This document shows positions 1 through 6,194 of a stretch of DNA of 6,357 bases, one piece after another (within the stretch, counting starts at the first letter, position 1; every line of letters starts with the position of its first letter). The stretch comes from Chthonomonas sp. UBA2391. Its GTDB lineage: Bacteria > Armatimonadota > Fimbriimonadia > Fimbriimonadales > Fimbriimonadaceae. The stretch is from the NCBI GenBank assembly GCA_002343825.1, contig DDSL01000148.1:1-6357 (forward strand), read 5' to 3'. The notes under the pieces were generated by a model. It searched no databases and was not told where the DNA came from. It was given only the letters and a program-made list of their open reading frames with translations. A program made the translations under genes and the position numbers.

Positions 1-2
1 TC

Positions 3-1148
3 TCAGGACAGATAGCCAAGAACCAGGAAGTCGCGGTCGCCAAGCGTGACGGCACCATCGGCAAGACACGCGTAAAGGAGCTTTTCGTTTTCGAAGGCCT
101 CGAACGAACGACGGTTGCAGAAGCAGGTACTGGCGAGATCGTCGCGCTGGCCGGTTTTGACGATATCGAGATCGGAGAAACGATCACCACAACAGAAAAT
201 CCGAAACCTCTGCCCCTCATTAACGTCGACGAGCCGACCATCGCGATGATCTTTGGCGTTAATACGTCGCCATTTTCAGGCATCGACGGTAAATTCGTGA
301 CCTCGCGTCAAATCAAAGAACGGCTCGATCGCGAGTTGCTTGGCAACGTTGCGCTGCGTGTCGAGCAGACTGAAGCGGCGGAACAGTTCAAGGTCTCGGG
401 CCGCGGTGAACTGCAGCTCGCGATCCTGATCGAAACGATGCGCCGTGAAGGCTATGAAATTGCGATCAGTCGCCCGCAGGTCATTCTGCAGCGCGACGAA
501 GCCGGCCAAATCGTCGAGCCCTACGAATTGGTCACGCTGGAGCTTCCCTCGGATGCCATGGGCGACGTGATGGAAGATTTGGCTCGGCGGCGCGGCGAGA
601 TGCGCGACATGCTGCAGGAGAACGACGCCGTGCGGCTCGAATACTCCATCCCGACCCGAGGCCTCATCGGTTTTCGATCGAACTACCTGACCATGACTCG
701 CGGCTTGGGGACGATCAGCTCTCTCTTTGAAGGCTATGGCCCCTATAAGGGCGAGGTGCAAGGCCGAACCCAGGGCTCGTTGATCGCCAAAGATCCGGGG
801 AAGATGACCCGCTACGCCTATGAGCACGTGCAAGAGCGCGGGACACTCTTCTTCCCCGTGGGGACCGACGTCTACGCGGGGATGATCGTGGGTGCATGTT
901 CCCGTGATGAAGACATGGTGGTGAACATCACGATCCAAAAGGCCGCCACCAACATGCGGTCGGCCAACGCCGATGCGACCTCCGTGCTGGATGCCCACAA
1001 GGAGCTCAGCCTCGAACAGAGTCTCGCCTGGCTACGGGATGACGAACTCCTTGAGGTGACTCCTAAACTGTTGCGGTTTAGAAAGAAGATCCTGGACCAC
1101 AGCGAGCGCCGAGTCGCCGAACGGCGGAACGAACTCGTGGTCCAGTAA
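3..1148 (+). CDS. typA: Translational GTPase TypA/BipA, C-terminal two thirds (5' end outside window)
   Basis: The frame is open from the first bases, so this is the 3' part of a longer gene: 381 residues against about 600 for the family. TypA/BipA is an EF-G-like GTPase that binds the ribosome and supports 50S assembly and growth under stress or cold. The GTPase domain is missing here because of the window edge, not because of a mutation. The fragment opens in the domain II beta-barrel (AKNQEVAV near residue 5, FEGLERTTVAEAG near 35-47). Family signatures follow: NVDEPTIAM (74-82), SGRGELQL (132-139), EPYELVTLELP (172-182), PTRGLIGFRS (217-226), GTDVYAGMIVG (287-297) and KAATNMRSANAD (313-324). 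The last two belong to the TypA-specific C-terminal domain that contacts the A site. The end (EVTPKLLRFRKK, then ERR) is typical and intact, stopping at TAA. An ATG at 246 is internal, not the start. EF-G and LepA are excluded by the TypA C-terminal motifs. Confidence 0.96.
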   Translation, partial: SGQIAKNQEVAVAKRDGTIGKTRVKELFVFEGLERTTVAEAGTGEIVALAGFDDIEIGETITTTENPKPLPLINVDEPTIAMIFGVNTSPFSGIDGKFVTSRQIKERLDRELLGNVALRVEQTEAAEQFKVSGRGELQLAILIETMRREGYEIAISRPQVILQRDEAGQIVEPYELVTLELPSDAMGDVMEDLARRRGEMRDMLQENDAVRLEYSIPTRGLIGFRSNYLTMTRGLGTISSLFEGYGPYKGEVQGRTQGSLIAKDPGKMTRYAYEHVQERGTLFFPVGTDVYAGMIVGACSRDEDMVVNITIQKAATNMRSANADATSVLDAHKELSLEQSLAWLRDDELLEVTPKLLRFRKKILDHSERRVAERRNELVVQ

Positions 1149-1182
1149 TATTGCGGGCTCTGGCTCGGGGTCGATTCCCGAA

Positions 1183-1240
1183 AAAGATAAGCATCACCGG
1201 ATCCCCATCTTGCCCATCGAGGTCTGGATGGGGTATCTTT
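1183..1240 (+). promoter_or_regulatory. Two-part stem in the typA-rplU gap (possible leader or attenuator)
   Basis: In the 153-nt gap between typA and rplU, AAAGATA (1183-1189) is the exact complement of TATCTTT (1234-1240), and CCCCATC (1203-1209) of GATGGGG (1227-1233). Together they give two 7-bp helices. They are contiguous on the 3' side; a 13-nt bulge separates them on the 5' side, and the apical loop is 17 nt. The 3' side ends in a short T-rich stretch, so it could be a weak terminator after typA or a leader structure before the L21-L27 operon. L21 operons in some other bacteria have autoregulatory leaders, but I do not recognise this as a described family. It overlaps the candidate promoter at 1210-1239, and the two readings may exclude each other. 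Confidence 0.35.
1210..1239 (+). promoter_or_regulatory. Candidate sigma-70-type promoter for rplU-rpmA
   Basis: TTGCCC (1210-1215) and TATCTT (1234-1239) are separated by 18 bp. Each matches four of six positions of the -35 and -10 consensus. Transcription would begin near 1246 and leave a leader of about 55 nt before the rplU ATG. This is a pattern match only. Read-through from typA is equally possible. Confidence 0.35.
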
Positions 1241-1301
1241 CTAAGTCCTGCCGAATGCACCAGTGAGGATTCACCGTGCGCGGTCCAGGGACGGAACGAC
1301 C

Positions 1302-1619
1302 ATGTACGCAATCATCAAGACGGGCGGAAAGCAATACAAAGCCGCGCAAGACGATGTTTTAATCGTCGAAAAGCTGGACGGCGAGCCCGGAGACAAGATT
1401 CAGCTCGAGAGCGTTGTGATGGTCTGCGACGGCACCAACGTCAAGCTCGGCTCCCCATTCGTGAAGGGTGCAAAGGTCGAGGCGCAGATTGTTTCTCAAG
1501 TCAAGGGGCCGAAGATCAACGCCTTTAACTACAAACCCAAGAAGAACGAACGCAAGCGATGGGGCCACCGACAGCCCCAAACCCACCTCAAGGTACTGAG
1601 CGTGGTCGGAGGCAAGTAA
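1302..1619 (+). CDS. rplU: 50S ribosomal protein L21
   Basis: A 105-residue protein of normal length for bL21, a primary 23S rRNA-binding protein of the large subunit. The family opening MYAIIKTGGKQYK fixes the start at ATG 1302. An in-frame upstream start at 1263 would add 13 unrelated residues and is rejected. Further signatures are the VEKL segment near residue 23, GSPFVKGAKVEA in the middle, and the basic RNA-binding tail NYKPKKNERKRWGHRQPQT (about 77-95), which carries the highly conserved GHRQ. A weak Shine-Dalgarno AGGGA lies at 1287-1291, 10 nt before the ATG. rpmA begins 6 nt downstream, the near-universal rplU-rpmA pairing, so the two are surely co-transcribed and made in equal amounts. 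Confidence 0.98.
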   Translation: MYAIIKTGGKQYKAAQDDVLIVEKLDGEPGDKIQLESVVMVCDGTNVKLGSPFVKGAKVEAQIVSQVKGPKINAFNYKPKKNERKRWGHRQPQTHLKVLSVVGGK

Positions 1620-1625
1620 CCCACC

Positions 1626-1880
1626 ATGGCACATAAGAAAGGTCAAGGTTCATCCAAGAACGGTCGAGATTCGAATTCCCAGCGACTGGGCGTAAAGCGC
1701 TTTGCCGGTGAACTCGTCAAGGCCGGAACGATCATCGTTCGCCAGCGAGGCACGAAGTTCCACCCAGGCGTCAACTGTGGAATTGGGAACGATCACACCC
1801 TCTTTGCTCTCGTGGAAGGCCAGATCAAGTTTGAAGGCCCCGAGCAAAAGCGACGGGTAAGCGTCTACCCGCACCAATAA
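1626..1880 (+). CDS. rpmA: 50S ribosomal protein L27
   Basis: An 84-residue bL27, whose flexible N-terminus reaches the peptidyl transferase centre and steadies tRNA. The protein opens directly with the mature AHKKGQGSSKNGRDSNSQRL sequence. It therefore lacks the short leader that Firmicutes L27 carries and removes by proteolysis. Conserved GLKR-like (GVKRFAGE) and RQRGTKFHPG segments follow. The Shine-Dalgarno GGAGG (1608-1612) lies inside the last codons of rplU, 13 nt before the ATG, so translation is probably coupled to L21. In many bacteria the GTPase gene obg follows; here the unit instead ends at the terminator 25 nt downstream. Confidence 0.98.
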   Translation: MAHKKGQGSSKNGRDSNSQRLGVKRFAGELVKAGTIIVRQRGTKFHPGVNCGIGNDHTLFALVEGQIKFEGPEQKRRVSVYPHQ

Positions 1881-1904
1881 TCTTCCGCTACGAGCGGAGA
1901 AGAT
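1880..1904 (+). other. Hairpin directly after rpmA, abutting the terminator
   Basis: ATCTTCCGCT (1880-1889) can pair with AGCGGAGAAGAT (1893-1904). This makes 10 pairs with a 2-nt bulge and a 3-nt loop. It starts at the last base of the rpmA stop codon and ends one base before the terminator stem. It has no T-tract of its own. It may protect the 3' end or help the terminator; neither role is shown by the sequence. Confidence 0.45.
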
Positions 1905-1940
1905 CTGCCCCCTGGCCAAATTTGGCCACGGGGCAGTTTT
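1905..1940 (+). terminator. Intrinsic terminator of the rplU-rpmA operon
   Basis: CTGCCCC and CGGGGCAG arms enclose the palindrome TGGCCAAATTTGGCCA. The stem has up to about 14 pairs with one C-C mismatch and a loop of about 4 nt (AATT). It is followed at once by TTTTGCTTT. It lies 25 nt after the rpmA stop and is a textbook factor-independent terminator for + strand transcription. Confidence 0.9.
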
Positions 1941-1945
1941 GCTTT

Positions 1946-2013
1946 GGCCTTATAGGTCCTAGAGGTCCTATAAGGCCTATAGGTCCTATAAGACCAACAA
2001 GACCAATAACCCC
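1946..2013. repeat. Degenerate 9-bp tandem repeat containing a 32-bp palindrome
   Basis: From 1951 the sequence steps in 9-bp units: TATAGGTCC, TAGAGGTCC, TATAAGGCC, TATAGGTCC, TATAAGACC, AACAAGACC, AATAACCCC. The last two are increasingly degenerate. Units are nearly self-complementary (TATAGG-T-CCTATA), so neighbours can pair. The left part, 1946-1977, is a palindrome with perfect 11-bp arms, GGCCTTATAGG and CCTATAAGGCC. The block lies between the rpmA terminator and the M42 peptidase start, outside any convincing gene. The 9-bp step gives a Gly-Pro-Ile/Arg-Pro-Ile pattern if translated, but I do not believe it is coding. The function is unknown. Confidence 0.85.
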
Positions 2014-2051
2014 AGCAAATCAACCGGAAACCCGAAGCCGCCCACCGGGAG

Positions 2052-2057
2052 TATTCT
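2052..2057 (+). promoter_or_regulatory. Possible -10 element just upstream of the M42 peptidase start
   Basis: TATTCT ends 6 nt before the ATG at 2064. That spacing would put the transcript start at or next to the start codon, a leaderless arrangement like that known in Deinococcus-type bacteria. No good -35 box is visible 16-18 bp upstream. The competing reading is an ordinary leader using GGGAG (2047-2051) as a distant Shine-Dalgarno, 12 nt from the ATG. Confidence 0.25.
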
Positions 2058-2063
2058 CCTTCC

Positions 2064-3134
2064 ATGCGCTCCGAGTCCCTCGAATTTCTAAAGGCCATTG
2101 TCAATGTTCCCTCGCCCTCCGGATATGAGCAGCGGGCAGCCCAAATCTATCGCGACTACACCGCCTTTGCCGACGATCACCACACCGATGTCCACGGCAA
2201 CACCTGGGCCGTCCTGAACCCCCAGGCTGAGATGAAGATCATGCTCGCCGGCCACATGGACGAAATCGGATTCATCATCCACTACATCGACGAGCAAGGA
2301 ATGCTCTACTTCGGGACGATCGGGGGCCACGACAGCGCGATTATCGTCGGCCAGCGCGTCTGGGTCCACGGAAAGGAGCGCGTCGCAGGAGTCATCGGTC
2401 GCAAGGCGATCCACCTGCTGGAAGACGAAGAGCGCAAGAAGAAGCCGGAGGTCAAGGATCTCTGGATCGACATCGGAGCAAGCAGCCGCGAAGAAGCCGA
2501 GGCGATCATTCGTCTGGGAGATGTTGCGACCTATCAGTGGGAATTCCAAACCCTGCTCGGGGACCGCGCAACGGCCCGAGGCTTTGACAACAAGATGGGT
2601 TCGTTCATCGTCGCCGAAGCCCTCCGATTGCTGAAGGAAGACGGCGGGCTTGATCCTGGCGTCGGGGTCTATGCGGTGGCAACGGTCCAAGAGGAGATCG
2701 GCCTGCGCGGAGCTCGGACATCGGCCTTTACCATCGCCGCCCAATCGGGTCTAGCCGTCGATGTCAACCACGCAGTGGACTACCCCGGGCTGAGCAAGTC
2801 GCGCTATGGACAGCTTGATGTCGGAAAAGGTCCAAGCACCATGCGCGGCGCCAACACCAACCCGGTCGTCTTCGACATGATTCTGGCCGGGGCCGAAAAG
2901 GAAGGCATTCCTTATCAAATCGATGTCGCTCCGGGCGGGACGGGCACCGACGGCAACGCGATGCAGCTCAACCGTGGCGGGATGGCGACCGGGATTCTCG
3001 GCGTGGCCCTGCGGTACATGCACACCCCGTGCGAATTACTCTCGCTGACCGACGTAGCCGATTGTGCCCGACTGATGGCAGCCTATTGCCGGCAGGTGCG
3101 GCCGGACACCGACTTCACACCCAGGATCGCCTAA
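2064..3134 (+). CDS. M42-family dinuclear metallo-aminopeptidase (FrvX/YsdC/TET-like)
   Basis: A 356-residue cytosolic peptidase of full family length. M42 enzymes form large, mostly dodecameric, tetrahedral particles that trim N-terminal residues from peptides, including those released by proteases. The N-terminal SLEFLKAIVNVPSPSGYE is the standard family opening and supports ATG 2064. All active-site residues are present by motif: His64 in AGHMDEIGF, bridging Asp175 in RGFDNKMG, catalytic Glu210 and metal ligand Glu211 in VQEEIGLRGA, Asp233 in VDVNHAVD, and His320 in RYMHTPCE. The PDZ-like insertion domain lies between about residues 70 and 165, and the GTGTDGNAMQLNRGGM loop at 292-307 is typical. 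There is no signal peptide. Specificity (glutamyl, leucyl or lysyl) cannot be told from sequence; endoglucanase labels sometimes given to this family are historical errors. It appears monocistronic: it follows a terminator and faces a convergent gene. Confidence 0.93.
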   Translation: MRSESLEFLKAIVNVPSPSGYEQRAAQIYRDYTAFADDHHTDVHGNTWAVLNPQAEMKIMLAGHMDEIGFIIHYIDEQGMLYFGTIGGHDSAIIVGQRVWVHGKERVAGVIGRKAIHLLEDEERKKKPEVKDLWIDIGASSREEAEAIIRLGDVATYQWEFQTLLGDRATARGFDNKMGSFIVAEALRLLKEDGGLDPGVGVYAVATVQEEIGLRGARTSAFTIAAQSGLAVDVNHAVDYPGLSKSRYGQLDVGKGPSTMRGANTNPVVFDMILAGAEKEGIPYQIDVAPGGTGTDGNAMQLNRGGMATGILGVALRYMHTPCELLSLTDVADCARLMAAYCRQVRPDTDFTPRIA

Positions 3135-3170
3135 ACGAGGTCCGCTCGCCCGGCCCGGAGGCCAATCCCC

Positions 3171-3205
3171 AGGAAGGGACCCCGACGCTCCGCGTCGCCC
3201 TTCCT
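3171..3205. terminator. GC-rich hairpin in the convergent gap, possible bidirectional terminator
   Basis: AGGAAGGG (3171-3178) pairs with CCCTTCCT (3198-3205). CGACGC (3183-3188) pairs with GCGTCG (3192-3197) around a TCC loop, with a 4-nt bulge on the 5' side. It lies 36 nt after the peptidase stop and 37 nt after the protease stop on the other strand, where a shared terminator would be expected. Neither strand has a T-tract after the stem, so it may instead block RNA decay, act with Rho, or be a copy of a dispersed palindromic repeat. Nothing else is seen in the 3135-3242 gap. Confidence 0.5.
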
Positions 3206-3242
3206 GCCGCCACCGGGCTGCGCGGCCCAGGCTTGTCGCGGC

Positions 3243-4247
3243 CTAAGCAGACCTCGACGAACGCCGCCGCAAGAGGACTCCTGCCCCAAGGGCGACCGCG
3301 GCAAACGTGCCCGGCTCGGGCACGACCGAATCGCAGTGCAGCTTGATCCAATCCAACTTTGCTTGATCGAAGATCATGCCGGTACCGCCAAACTTGTCTT
3401 TATCCCAGAGCACGGCGAACCGAGAGCTAGGGTCTCCGGCGCTCACCATGGTATTGACCATGCCCCGCTGGATACCGGACTTGACGGCGATATCGCCGAT
3501 CTTTGCCCCGCTTCCAAAGAAAAGCGGCCCGCCGCTATCCCCCACCGTACTGGATCCATAACCGAGAAGGTCCTTGCCCGGCTTTCGGGTAAGCCAGCGG
3601 GCAGCCTCATATTTGTACTCGTTGATCTCCTCTGTAAAGGTCTCGGTGACTTTCTGATTCCAGAATCTTTGCGTGCCCCAGTTCCACCCGTCGGTTCCGG
3701 TCTCGGCGAGCCAACCGATCGGGGTGGTGCCGCCGTCTTGACCGTTCCATTCGGATCCACTCCGGCCATAGCCATAAGCAGTGAAGTCCTTCTCGTCGTC
3801 CTTGTAGGCTTCGAGCTTCACCACCTCTTTGGCAAGCGCCCGAAAACGGTCGTCCACCGTCCCATAGTCGACCTCCAGCACCGCCATATCCCAACGAGTG
3901 GTGCCTTTGAACTTGGCATCCCGCCCCTGTCGCGCAAGAACCTTGACATTGCCGGACCAGGAAGCCACTCCGACGCTGTCCCCGTGCACCTTCATCTCCC
4001 AGTGGACGACCTCGGCGCTGGCCTTGCCGGTCACACTGATGACATGGTCGGCGGTAAGCACACAAAGCTTTCCGCGGCCATCCTTTTCCACCGCCTTCAG
4101 GATCGTTCCCGTCCCAACCCCGGTGCGGCCGACGGTCTGGGTCTCGATTCGGACCGTGCCTTTGTGGCTGGACTTTTGGCCGATTGGGAAGCCCGCGTAG
4201 GCGAACAGGGTCGAGGCTCCCAGCAAAGTCAGCAGCACGAGTCGCAT
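3243..4247 (-). CDS. Secreted trypsin-like (S1/chymotrypsin-fold) serine protease with PEP-CTERM sorting tail
   Basis: A 334-residue exported protein. A short signal peptide (MRLVLLTLLGASTLFAYA, cut probably near Ala18) precedes a trypsin-fold domain with the full triad: His68 in LTADHV, Asp120 in WDMAVLEVD, and Ser238 in GDSGGPLF. The protease is therefore predicted to be active. The C-terminus is a PEP-CTERM signal: VPEPG at 309-313, a hydrophobic stretch (FAAVALGAGVLL, 315-326), then the basic cluster RRRSSRSA. Such tails are recognised by exosortase, which links the protein to the envelope or exopolysaccharide; no exosortase gene is in view. Only two cysteines are present (62, 305). The segment 160-220 is rich in Trp, Gly and Thr, with no function I can assign. 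The start has no clear Shine-Dalgarno (only AUAGG very close to the ATG). It lies 34 nt after the CtlX-like gene, so it may be third in that operon or have its own promoter. Substrate unknown. Confidence 0.88.
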   Translation of the reverse strand: MRLVLLTLLGASTLFAYAGFPIGQKSSHKGTVRIETQTVGRTGVGTGTILKAVEKDGRGKLCVLTADHVISVTGKASAEVVHWEMKVHGDSVGVASWSGNVKVLARQGRDAKFKGTTRWDMAVLEVDYGTVDDRFRALAKEVVKLEAYKDDEKDFTAYGYGRSGSEWNGQDGGTTPIGWLAETGTDGWNWGTQRFWNQKVTETFTEEINEYKYEAARWLTRKPGKDLLGYGSSTVGDSGGPLFFGSGAKIGDIAVKSGIQRGMVNTMVSAGDPSSRFAVLWDKDKFGGTGMIFDQAKLDWIKLHCDSVVPEPGTFAAVALGAGVLLRRRSSRSA

Positions 4248-4281
4248 AACCTATGTTGGGCTTTTGCGCGGGATCTGTGAC

Positions 4282-5142
4282 CTAACGAGGACCAAAGACT
4301 TCGAGCATCATGCACCGAATCGAACCGCCCCCAGCTCGCTCGATCCCCGGGATCGGCGGACAAACCCGGGGCTGCAAGAGAGCCCTCTGATCGGGGGTTA
4401 AGCTAGCTTCGGCGGTGGCACTCGTCACCCAGAGAGGCCCGGCACTCCCGATGACTTGAAGCGCATTTCCGGCAAATTGGTCGACTTGGTCGGCCGAGAT
4501 CTCGACGATCTGATGAGTCTGGCGAAGTCGGTCCAACGCAGAATCTGCTCCTGAAAGAAGCGAGGTCGCAACAATCGCGACCTCTTGCCCAATCGACATC
4601 AAGACGTTGGTGTGATAGACCGGCATCCCTCGGTGTTCGGCGGAGAAGAGTTCGACCTGATAGTCCATGGCTTCGGACCAGGCTCGGAGGACGTCGGCAT
4701 CGGTCCTCGGGCTGAGACAGGCATAGGCGATGCGGCGTTCTCGATCGAGGACGAGGCTCCCCGTCCCTTCGAGGGCTTTTCCTTGAGCTTCGTACCCGGT
4801 CAGATCGAGGAGCTCCCTTCCGTGCAGAAGAGGCTCGATCCACTCGAGCCTCCGTTCGAGGCGTCGAGAAGGGTGGTACATCGGGTAGAGCACCACTTTT
4901 TCGGGGTGAAAGCTCACCCAGTTGTTGGGGAAAGTGGCATCGCGGCCCGATGGGGATTGGTGGACAAGCACCCCCACGCCGACCTCTCGGAGGACTTCAA
5001 CCGCGTGATCGAACTCCGCTTGGGCTTGTTCGACCGAGAGAAGTTGCCCCGATTCAAAGGCGTTGGTCTCTCCCGTTTCACCGGCTCCGATCTCGGACCC
5101 AGGACGGACCATCAAGACCCAACTCACAAGCTGAGAGTTCAT
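4282..5142 (-). CDS. ctlX: CtlX-like amidinotransferase-fold hydrolase (probable citrulline hydrolase)
   Basis: A 286-residue protein of the amidinotransferase/dimethylargininase/arginine deiminase superfamily, cytosolic, with no signal peptide. CtlX proteins hydrolyse citrulline to ornithine, linking it to arginine metabolism. Visible motifs: DATFPNNWVSFHP (68-80), EGTGSLVLDR (125-134), YHTNVLMSIG (176-185) and GGGSIRCMMLEVF (271-283). Predicted catalytic residues are Glu125, His177 and nucleophile Cys277. The N-terminal ETGETNAFES replaces the FNxETxxNN-type segment usual in CtlX, so the substrate may differ; a related guanidino-group hydrolase is the main alternative. A TTG at 5157 gives a longer frame. 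ATG 5142 is chosen because it overlaps the cyclase stop as ATGA, and GGAG (5155-5152) lies 9 nt before it; the TTG would overlap that Shine-Dalgarno. The overlap implies translational coupling to the cyclase. The stop is TAG. Confidence 0.8.
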   Translation of the reverse strand: MNSQLVSWVLMVRPGSEIGAGETGETNAFESGQLLSVEQAQAEFDHAVEVLREVGVGVLVHQSPSGRDATFPNNWVSFHPEKVVLYPMYHPSRRLERRLEWIEPLLHGRELLDLTGYEAQGKALEGTGSLVLDRERRIAYACLSPRTDADVLRAWSEAMDYQVELFSAEHRGMPVYHTNVLMSIGQEVAIVATSLLSGADSALDRLRQTHQIVEISADQVDQFAGNALQVIGSAGPLWVTSATAEASLTPDQRALLQPRVCPPIPGIERAGGGSIRCMMLEVFGPR

Positions 5143-6185
5143 TCCGCGGTTCTCCAAGCAAAGGCCTCGACGCCCGCCGCGCGCCCCCGGATTTCTTGAA
5201 CCCCTTTTGACTCTGCTGACCCCTGAGCAAGGTTAGAGGCAAGGTCTAGGGCTTGCTGAGTAACCAAGGCCGATGCTCCTAGGGATCGGCAAAGGCCCGC
5301 CAGCCTGGCGCCCACGTTGAGTGCATCGCCATGAAAGACGATTTCGCTCTTGAGGACCCCAACTTCGGTGGCGATGACGGATCCTGCGTGAACTCCGACC
5401 TTGAAGTCGGGGACTCTCCCAAACTTGGACTGGTACCTTGGAGCGCTTTGCCGCAGGGCTTGCGTTGCCAGGTTTAGAAAGTTCGGCCAATCCGCCCGGG
5501 GTCGGCGAGGGGTAATGGGCCAGGTGATCACGACTTCGTCCCCGATGTAATGGCTCACCTGGCCCCCGGACTTGAGGATCGGTTCCGTGAGTTCGGCCAT
5601 GAACTCTTGGACAAACTCGCTATAGAGTCGATCTCCGAGGGTGTGGGCGATCGCGGTGGAGTCGTTGAGGTCGACGAACATGATGACCCTTTGCTCTTCG
5701 CGGGGATGCCGGTAGCGCCCTTGGAGCCACTGAGTGAGCTCTCCCGGCCCGAGTTTGCGACTCAGCGCAACAAAGAACGTCGCGACAAGAGAGGCGATAA
5801 ACGCCACCCCGTGCACAGGGAGCATCGACGGATTGACTAAGGCACTGCCGACAGCCCTATCGGCCGCTTGAGTGGGCGGCATCCCCTGAGTCAGCAGATA
5901 GAAGAAGACCACCAAGACGGCGGTCATCGCCATCGTCACTATTCGAGCAAGGCTGACGAGTAGGATCTCGACCCAATAGGCCTCTTGCCGAATGCGTGGG
6001 ACCAGAAAACGCTCGACGCTGGCGATCATCCAACAACCACTGAAGCCAATGATCCCCGAGAGGACGAAGTTGACGGGCGACTTGGAGTCGAACACGAGGA
6101 GGACCAGGAGGATTCCGACCACGATGCCGTAGAGGCTAATTTTAAAGGTGGTCTGGATCCAGCTAGAGAGGGGCGACGGGCGCAT
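5139..6185 (-). CDS. Membrane-bound class III adenylate/guanylate cyclase
   Basis: A 348-residue protein with a membrane half and a cyclase half. Four hydrophobic helices are visible at about 14-32, 38-57, 71-98 and 121-142. A class III nucleotide cyclase domain (about 165-345) follows and makes cAMP or cGMP as a dimer. The metal-binding aspartates are Asp172 (FVDLNDSTA) and Asp216 (HYIGDEVVITW). The transition-state pair is Asn290/Arg294 in GDALNVGARL, so the core chemistry looks intact. The usual purine-selecting positions differ: His212 where adenylate cyclases have Lys, and Val283 where they have Asp. The product nucleotide is therefore uncertain. No HAMP, PAS or GAF domain lies between membrane and cyclase, so sensing would have to be through the membrane helices. 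Start ATG 6185 lacks a Shine-Dalgarno and follows an AT-rich -10-like element. The stop overlaps the next gene as ATGA. Confidence 0.87.
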   Translation of the reverse strand: MRPSPLSSWIQTTFKISLYGIVVGILLVLLVFDSKSPVNFVLSGIIGFSGCWMIASVERFLVPRIRQEAYWVEILLVSLARIVTMAMTAVLVVFFYLLTQGMPPTQAADRAVGSALVNPSMLPVHGVAFIASLVATFFVALSRKLGPGELTQWLQGRYRHPREEQRVIMFVDLNDSTAIAHTLGDRLYSEFVQEFMAELTEPILKSGGQVSHYIGDEVVITWPITPRRPRADWPNFLNLATQALRQSAPRYQSKFGRVPDFKVGVHAGSVIATEVGVLKSEIVFHGDALNVGARLAGLCRSLGASALVTQQALDLASNLAQGSAESKGVQEIRGRAAGVEAFAWRTAE

Positions 6186-6194
6186 CTGGAGCGT

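Noticed and set aside
276..998. 240-codon - strand open frame opposite typA
   Set aside because: Mirror of a highly conserved coding region. The His/Gly/Arg-rich translation matches no family.
1263..1301. Upstream in-frame start for rplU adding 13 residues
   Set aside because: L21 proteins begin MYAIIKTGGKQY or similar at the ATG at 1302. The extra residues are not conserved-looking and would cover the Shine-Dalgarno.
1922..2128. Small + strand frame encoding Gly-Pro-Ile/Arg-Pro-Ile triplets, collagen-like at first sight
   Set aside because: It begins inside the rpmA terminator, lacks a ribosome-binding site, runs into the M42 peptidase gene, and owes its pattern to the 9-bp DNA repeat.
3336..4280. 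Long + strand open frame (314 codons) opposite the protease gene
   Set aside because: It is antisense to a gene with signal peptide, full catalytic triad and PEP-CTERM tail. Its translation shows no domain and is explained by GC-rich codon bias.
5143..5157. TTG start at 5157 for the CtlX-like gene
   Set aside because: The TTG overlaps the GGAG Shine-Dalgarno, whereas ATG 5142 has correct spacing and an ATGA overlap with the cyclase stop.
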